Below are positions 59,907-64,000 of a DNA stretch of 64,000 nucleotides, one piece after another; the first letter of the stretch is position 1; the number at the start of each line of letters is the position of its first letter. Under the pieces are notes generated by a model. The model searched no databases and was not told the origin of the DNA. It saw only the letters and a list, made by a program, of their open reading frames with translations. The DNA comes from Caecibacteroides pullorum. GTDB taxonomy: Bacteria > Bacteroidota > Bacteroidia > Bacteroidales > Bacteroidaceae. Location: positions 1 through 64,000 of the forward strand of contig NZ_JAAZTS010000007.1 of assembly GCF_019239235.1 (NCBI RefSeq). Direction: 5' to 3'. Position numbers and translations under genes: made by a program.

Positions 59907-60941
59907 ATGGAGAAGGAAGAATTAAAGATAGATGGCCTTGGAAGAAAGCGCGGGACGGTTCATGCCCCTTGGCGCATCGGATTCTTCATGCCTCATTTTT
60001 TATTCTTCATTTTATTCTTTTTTTCTTCCTGTCATTACTCCCGCCCCAATCTGGAAGACGAAGGCCTGTCGCAGCAGATGCGCGACTCGCTGACCTACCT
60101 GTACGAACGACACTATACGTGGGACACCAATCTGGAGGTGAAGACCGACTCCGTCCAGCTGGAGCTTCTGCCCGTGAAAGGGGCTTACTACCAGCTGCAT
60201 AAGGGCGACCGCGTAGTAGTAGCCGAGTTTGCTGTCCATCCGGCCGACTCGATAGACTCCGTCTGGGTGAAGCTGGCCCACTCGCAGGAGGTACAGGGGT
60301 GGCTGCGCGAAGTCGACCTGAAGCGCGCCTTTGTGCCTACGGACAGCATTTCGCAGGCCATCTACGTGTTCAGCGACACGCATGCTTCGTACTTCATCGT
60401 GGTTTTTGCCATCTTTGTGGCCGTCTGGCTGGTACGCGTATTCCGACGCAAGCAGTTGCAGCTGGTTTACTTCAACGACATCGACAGCCTTTATCCCCTG
60501 GCGCTTTGCTTGCTGATGGCTTTCTGTGCGACGGTCTACGAGTCGATACAGGTTTTTGCACCCGACACGTGGGAACACTATTATTACAATCCCACGCTTT
60601 CGCCTTTCAAGGTGCCCTTCGTGCTTTCGATGTTTCTGGTGGGGCTGTGGCTGTTTCTGGTTGTACTGCTGGCCGTGCTCGACGACCTTTTCCGCCAGCT
60701 TTCGCCCGCGGCAGCGGTGTTCTACCTGCTGGGACTGGCTTCGTCGTGTATCTTCTGTTATTTCTTCTTTATCCTGACTACGCACATCTACGTGGGCTAT
60801 GTCTTTCTGGCGGCTTTTATCTGGATCTTCATCGGAAGACTGAAGCATTCGCTTCATTCGCCCCGCTACCGTTGCGGCCGTTGCGGCGGCAAGCTGATGC
60901 ACAAGGGTGTGTGTCCGCATTGTGGAGCTGTGAACGAGTGA
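59907..60941 (+). CDS. membrane protein with SH3-like region and C-terminal zinc ribbon
   Basis: A 344-residue protein of unknown role. A hydrophobic lipoprotein-like segment HFLFFILFFFSSC lies at about 30-42, an SH3-like beta region (YYQLHKGDRVVVAEFAVHPA) at about 90-140, four to five transmembrane helices at about 160-315, and a C-terminal zinc ribbon (CGRCGGK, then CPHCG). The start is uncertain: ATG 59988 (MPHFLFF) gives a compact signal, whereas 59907 adds 27 residues read from a repeat-like AT-rich sequence. Confidence 0.75.
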   Translation: MEKEELKIDGLGRKRGTVHAPWRIGFFMPHFLFFILFFFSSCHYSRPNLEDEGLSQQMRDSLTYLYERHYTWDTNLEVKTDSVQLELLPVKGAYYQLHKGDRVVVAEFAVHPADSIDSVWVKLAHSQEVQGWLREVDLKRAFVPTDSISQAIYVFSDTHASYFIVVFAIFVAVWLVRVFRRKQLQLVYFNDIDSLYPLALCLLMAFCATVYESIQVFAPDTWEHYYYNPTLSPFKVPFVLSMFLVGLWLFLVVLLAVLDDLFRQLSPAAAVFYLLGLASSCIFCYFFFILTTHIYVGYVFLAAFIWIFIGRLKHSLHSPRYRCGRCGGKLMHKGVCPHCGAVNE

Positions 60942-60944
60942 AAC

Positions 60945-60982
60945 TGTCCGCCCGAAATCGGACACCTGTCCGAAAATGAACA
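60945..60982 (+). promoter_or_regulatory. probable upstream activator sites for a sigma54 activator
   Basis: TGTCCG (60945-60950) and CGGACA (60959-60964) form an inverted repeat, immediately followed by a second TGTCCG (60967-60972) with an imperfect partner GAACA. CCGAAATCGGACACCT and CCGAAAATGAACACCT also read as tandem copies. The spacing of about 50-80 bases ahead of the -24/-12 element fits enhancer-type binding. Confidence 0.6.
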
Positions 60983-61026
60983 CCTCTGAATAATGACTTA
61001 TCTTTGAAAATCAGTGAATTGTGGTT

Positions 61027-61042
61027 TTGGCATAATAGTTGT
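61027..61042 (+). promoter_or_regulatory. sigma54-type -24/-12 promoter of the efflux operon
   Basis: TTGGCATAATAGTTGT keeps the -24 GG (61029-61030) and a -12 GT (consensus GC) with the canonical 10-base spacing, and matches TGGCAC-N5-TTGC in all but two positions. It lies 43 bases before the adaptor gene. A competing housekeeping -7 box TATCTTTG is at 60999-61006 without a -33 box. Confidence 0.6.
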
Positions 61043-61084
61043 GGGCTGTGTATGGATTGAAACAGCTAATTCAAAATTATTGCC

Positions 61085-62335
61085 ATGGATAGAGAAATTC
61101 CCAAAGAAGAGCGCCGTAGAGAGCGCAACAAGAAACTGATTCGTTATGGTGTAGCAGGAGTCGCAGGCGTGGTGGTGCTCAGTGTGCTCATTTCGCTGAT
61201 GCGGACAGGCGTGAAAGAGAAAGATCTGGTGTTTTCTACCGTAGACCAGGGGACCATCGAGGTCAGTGTCAGCGCCTCGGGCAAGGTGGTGCCTGCCTTC
61301 GAAGAAATTATCAATTCGCCCATCAATACGCGCATCCTCGAGGTGTACAAAAAGGGAGGTGACAGTGTGGATGTAGGTACGCCCATCCTGAAGCTGGACC
61401 TGCAGAGCGCCGAGACCGAATACAAGAAGCAACTCGACGAGGAACAGATGAAACGCTACCAGCTGGAGCAGCTGGAGGTGAACAACAGCACTTACCTGAG
61501 CGACCTGGAGATGCAGGTGAAGGTGTCTGAGATGAAGCTGAACCGCATGGAGGTGGAGCTGCGCAACGAACGTTATCTGGACAGCCTGGGATCAGGAACG
61601 ACCGACCGTGTGCATCAGGCGGAACTGAACTTCAAGACGGGCAAACTGGAGCTGGAGCAGTTGCGTCAGCAGCTGGCCAACGAGCGTAAGGTGAAAGCCG
61701 CCGACCTGAAGGTGAAGCAGCTGGAGTATGAGATCTTCCGCAAGAGCCTGGCCGAAACCAAACGTACGCTGGACGATGCGCAGGTACGCTCGCCCCGCAA
61801 GGCCATCCTTACCTATATTAATAACCAGATTGGCGCGCAGGTAGGCGAGGGCACGCAGATAGCCGTCATCTCCGACTTGAGCCACTTCAAGGTGGAGGGC
61901 GAGATAGCCGATACTTACGGCGACCGTGTGGCAGCCGGCGGGCGGGCCATCGTGAAGATAGGCAGCGAGAAGCTGGAAGGGCAGGTGAGCAGCGTCACCC
62001 CGCTTTCGAAGAACGGTGTCATCTCCTTCACCGTGCAGTTGGAGGACGACAGTAACCGCCGCCTGCGTTCGGGCCTGAAGACCGATGTCTATGTGATGAA
62101 CGCCGTGAAGGAAGACGTGATGCGTGTGGCCAACGCTTCGTACTATGTGGGCCGTGGCGAATACGACCTCTTTGTGCGCGACGGCGAGGGCCAGCTCGTG
62201 AAGCGCAAGGTGCAGCTGGGCGACTCCAACTTCGAATATGTCGAAGTAGTTTCGGGCCTTAAGCCGGGCGACCAGGTGGTCGTCAGCGACATGAGCCAGT
62301 ATAAGAACAAGAACAAGCTGAAACTGAAAGACTGA
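61085..62335 (+). CDS. efflux periplasmic adaptor subunit (HlyD/MacA-like)
   Basis: A 416-residue membrane-fusion protein: one N-terminal transmembrane helix (about 23-41), a lipoyl half (VSASGKVVPAFEEIINSPIN), a long coiled coil (about 105-230, YKKQLDEEQMKRYQLEQLEV), the second lipoyl half (GAQVGEGTQIAVISDLSHFK), a beta-barrel (GQVSSVTPLSKNGVISFTVQ) and a membrane-proximal end. It links an inner-membrane ABC permease to an outer-membrane factor. FtsX-type permease genes follow, so this is a MacAB-like system; the substrate is unknown. Confidence 0.92.
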   Translation: MDREIPKEERRRERNKKLIRYGVAGVAGVVVLSVLISLMRTGVKEKDLVFSTVDQGTIEVSVSASGKVVPAFEEIINSPINTRILEVYKKGGDSVDVGTPILKLDLQSAETEYKKQLDEEQMKRYQLEQLEVNNSTYLSDLEMQVKVSEMKLNRMEVELRNERYLDSLGSGTTDRVHQAELNFKTGKLELEQLRQQLANERKVKAADLKVKQLEYEIFRKSLAETKRTLDDAQVRSPRKAILTYINNQIGAQVGEGTQIAVISDLSHFKVEGEIADTYGDRVAAGGRAIVKIGSEKLEGQVSSVTPLSKNGVISFTVQLEDDSNRRLRSGLKTDVYVMNAVKEDVMRVANASYYVGRGEYDLFVRDGEGQLVKRKVQLGDSNFEYVEVVSGLKPGDQVVVSDMSQYKNKNKLKLKD

Positions 62336-62360
62336 CCCACCGCAAGTTGTACCCGAAAGT

Positions 62361-62400
62361 ACCCCACGAGTGGGGTATAAAAGCACTTCATTCGTGGGGT
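62361..62400 (+). promoter_or_regulatory. alternative hairpins between adaptor and permease genes
   Basis: ACCCCACGA (62361-62369) can pair perfectly over 9 bp with TCGTGGGGT (62392-62400), or its first six bases can pair with the nearer TGGGGT (62371-62376). The two folds exclude each other, which could set downstream expression. Confidence 0.5.
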
Positions 62401-62451
62401 GCACCGGCCGGAAAACAATGGGAATGGAACAAACTAAAAGTACATACAGAT

Positions 62452-63756
62452 ATGCTGAAAAACTACTTTAAACAAGCCTGGACCCTGATGCGGCAGAACC
62501 GCCTCTTTACAGGCATCTATGTGGTGGGCACGGGCCTGTCCATTGCGCTGGTGATGACACTGTTCATCATCTTCTACGTCAAGTTCGGCCCCGTCTACCC
62601 CGAGTATAACCGCGACCGCACGCTGGTGGTGAAGCCGATAAAGCGCTACCCGAAGGGCAAGCCCGAGAACTGGAACATCTACGGCGGCGTGGCCTACTAT
62701 GTGGTGGACCAGATGCTGCCGGGGTTGCCTCATGTGGAGCAGGTGGCGGGCAGTGTGATTGATTTTTGGGGAGATTATCAGGTGTCTGCCACAGACGTAA
62801 AGCCCTTCAAAGCTACTCCCCGTTTTGCCAACGGCGCTTTCTGGAAAGTCTTTTCCTTCCGTTTTGTTGACGGCCAGCCATTCACGCAGGAAGATGTGGA
62901 GGCCAAGGCGCAAGTGGCCGTCATCGGTGAGTCGCTGGCCAAGCGGTTGTTTGCCGCCGTCGAGGGAGTGACGGGCAGGCACTTCGCTTTCAACGGGCGC
63001 GACTACCGCGTGTGTGGCGTGGTGCGGGATGTTTCCAATGCCACACCCGAAACGGCAGGCGACCTGTGGCTGCCCTTGCTCAATGCGCAGTATATCTCCA
63101 AGGAGCTGGACAGGCAGGGATTGCTGGGCAATGTGTTTGTATCGCTGCTGGTGGACGATGCGGAGAACTTCGAAGCCGTGCGCAGCGAGGTGCAGGGTGT
63201 GTTCCGGCGCTATACCCTGCAGGACAAGGATTATGAATACGACCTGATGGGGCAACCCGATCCATACTGGCTCAGCACTTTCCGCCAGGATGTGGAGAAG
63301 GCGCCCGACACGATGGAACTGGCCAAGGACTTCCTCTACATCCTGCTGGCCCTGCTCTTCATCCCTGCCTTGAATCTGAGTGGCATGATTTCCTCGCGCA
63401 TGGACAGCCGCATTGCCGAGCTGGGCATCCGCAAGGCTTACGGGGCTACGCGCCGCCGCCTGCTGGAGCAGGTGCTCTGCGAGAACCTGTTGCTCACGTT
63501 GCTGGGCGGTCTGGCAGGCCTGTTGTTCTCCTACCTGATTGTGCTGACGGCCAGCGACTGGATTCTGACGCTGTTCGACAAGAACATCTACGACACTTCG
63601 CTCTCCACGTCGCTCACGCCCGAGATGCTGTTCAATCCCGCCGTGTTCGGCTGCGCGCTGGCCGTGTGTGTGGTGCTCAATGTGGTGTCGGCCCTCGTGC
63701 CCGCGCTGGGGGCGATGCGTCACCCGATTATGGAATCGTTGAATACGAAAAGATAA
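62452..63756 (+). CDS. ABC transporter permease (MacB/FtsX type), first
   Basis: A 434-residue protein starting MLKNYFKQAWTLMRQNRLFT (ATG 62452; the longer frame from 62347 crosses the hairpin region). The architecture is one N-terminal helix (about 18-42), a MacB-type periplasmic domain (about 45-300), then three C-terminal helices with the FtsX core (RIAELGIRKAYGATRRRLLE, NLLLTLLGGLAGLLFSYLIV). It would work with an ATPase not seen in the window. A second permease follows 6 bases after. Confidence 0.92.
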   Translation: MLKNYFKQAWTLMRQNRLFTGIYVVGTGLSIALVMTLFIIFYVKFGPVYPEYNRDRTLVVKPIKRYPKGKPENWNIYGGVAYYVVDQMLPGLPHVEQVAGSVIDFWGDYQVSATDVKPFKATPRFANGAFWKVFSFRFVDGQPFTQEDVEAKAQVAVIGESLAKRLFAAVEGVTGRHFAFNGRDYRVCGVVRDVSNATPETAGDLWLPLLNAQYISKELDRQGLLGNVFVSLLVDDAENFEAVRSEVQGVFRRYTLQDKDYEYDLMGQPDPYWLSTFRQDVEKAPDTMELAKDFLYILLALLFIPALNLSGMISSRMDSRIAELGIRKAYGATRRRLLEQVLCENLLLTLLGGLAGLLFSYLIVLTASDWILTLFDKNIYDTSLSTSLTPEMLFNPAVFGCALAVCVVLNVVSALVPALGAMRHPIMESLNTKR

Positions 63757-63762
63757 AATCTC

Positions 63763-64000
63763 ATGCTTCAAACCATCTTACATCAACTATGGAACCAGCG
63801 TCGTCAGAACGGCTGGATATTCCTGGAACTGCTGGTCGTCAGTTTCTTCCTTTGGACTGTTATCGACCCTATCTATGTATTGACCGCCAACCATGCCATC
63901 GACCGTGGCTACGACCCCGAGGGGCTTTACGTGGTGAACATCGGCATGTACGACGAGACGAACGGCAACTTCGACCCCGACATGGCTTCCGACTCGATGA
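63763..64000 (+). CDS. ABC transporter permease, second (cut by window end)
   Basis: An open frame from ATG 63763 to the end, at least 79 codons: MLQTILHQLWNQRRQNGWIF, then a hydrophobic helix (LELLVVSFFLWTVIDPIYVL). It starts like the FtsX-type permease before it and is 6 bases downstream, so it is most probably a second permease of the same efflux operon. The 3' part is not available. Confidence 0.85.
   Translation, partial: MLQTILHQLWNQRRQNGWIFLELLVVSFFLWTVIDPIYVLTANHAIDRGYDPEGLYVVNIGMYDETNGNFDPDMASDSM

Overview
The window looks like a chromosomal segment of a gut Bacteroidales bacterium (Bacteroides/Phocaeicola-like). The evidence is the gene families: GldH, a TamL/TamB pair, an HU-like protein beside a 'smalltalk' mini-protein, a fimbrillin-type lipoprotein, and the purH-mreBCD-mrdA-rodA order. 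Many upstream regions also carry the Bacteroidetes -7 box TAnnTTTG, several with a TTTG -33 box 18-20 bases away, and Shine-Dalgarno sequences are mostly absent. I saw no transposase, integrase, phage gene or CRISPR array.

Layout. 1-3500: 3' end of a 5S rRNA, then a GntR-controlled ABC transporter operon with a strong promoter/operator. 3508-3583: initiator tRNA. 3725-12438: TetR-FabG-pseudouridine synthase, an S9 peptidase, an orphan sigma54 response regulator, a cyclophilin lipoprotein and an M16 peptidase. 12440-16530: a small accessory island with two DUF4143 ATPases, a DUF4160/DUF2442-HTH pair, a two-part dispersed repeat (A/B) and three separate tandem-repeat tracts. 16594-24898: a membrane-tethered TPR regulator, two TlpA-like thiol-disulfide proteins, metF, holB, a PSP1/RicT-like protein and gldH. 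24840-36667 (minus strand): cell-elongation genes, purH, an M13 peptidase and an ABC-F ATPase. 36797-41217: a tight, visibly GC-rich five-gene operon (HprK-like kinase, S24/S26 peptidase, PqqD, nucleotidyltransferase, ABC exporter). It resembles the tailoring and export half of a lasso-peptide/RiPP cluster but has no visible precursor or cyclase. 41567-53331 (minus): sugar nucleotidyltransferase, TamL-TamB, hybrid histidine kinase, MATE exporter. 53332-55030: a repeat-rich region with inverted TGACAAA repeats, then HU-like and smalltalk genes. 55037-64000: fimbrillin lipoprotein, metA (predicted acetyl-CoA type), U32 protein, a zinc-ribbon membrane protein, and a MacA-like adaptor plus FtsX-type permease operon running off the end behind a probable sigma54 promoter with upstream activator sites.

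Most promising observations: (1) the precursor-less kinase/PqqD/NTase/peptidase/exporter operon; (2) the A/B repeat, nearly continuous in one copy and split by the DUF4160/DUF2442 pair in the other; (3) the sigma54-type control region at 60945-61042, with a sigma54 activator and a hybrid kinase encoded elsewhere in the window; (4) a 23-bp tandem-repeat family present at two loci 41 kb apart in opposite orientation. All functions are read from sequence by eye; no database search was run.
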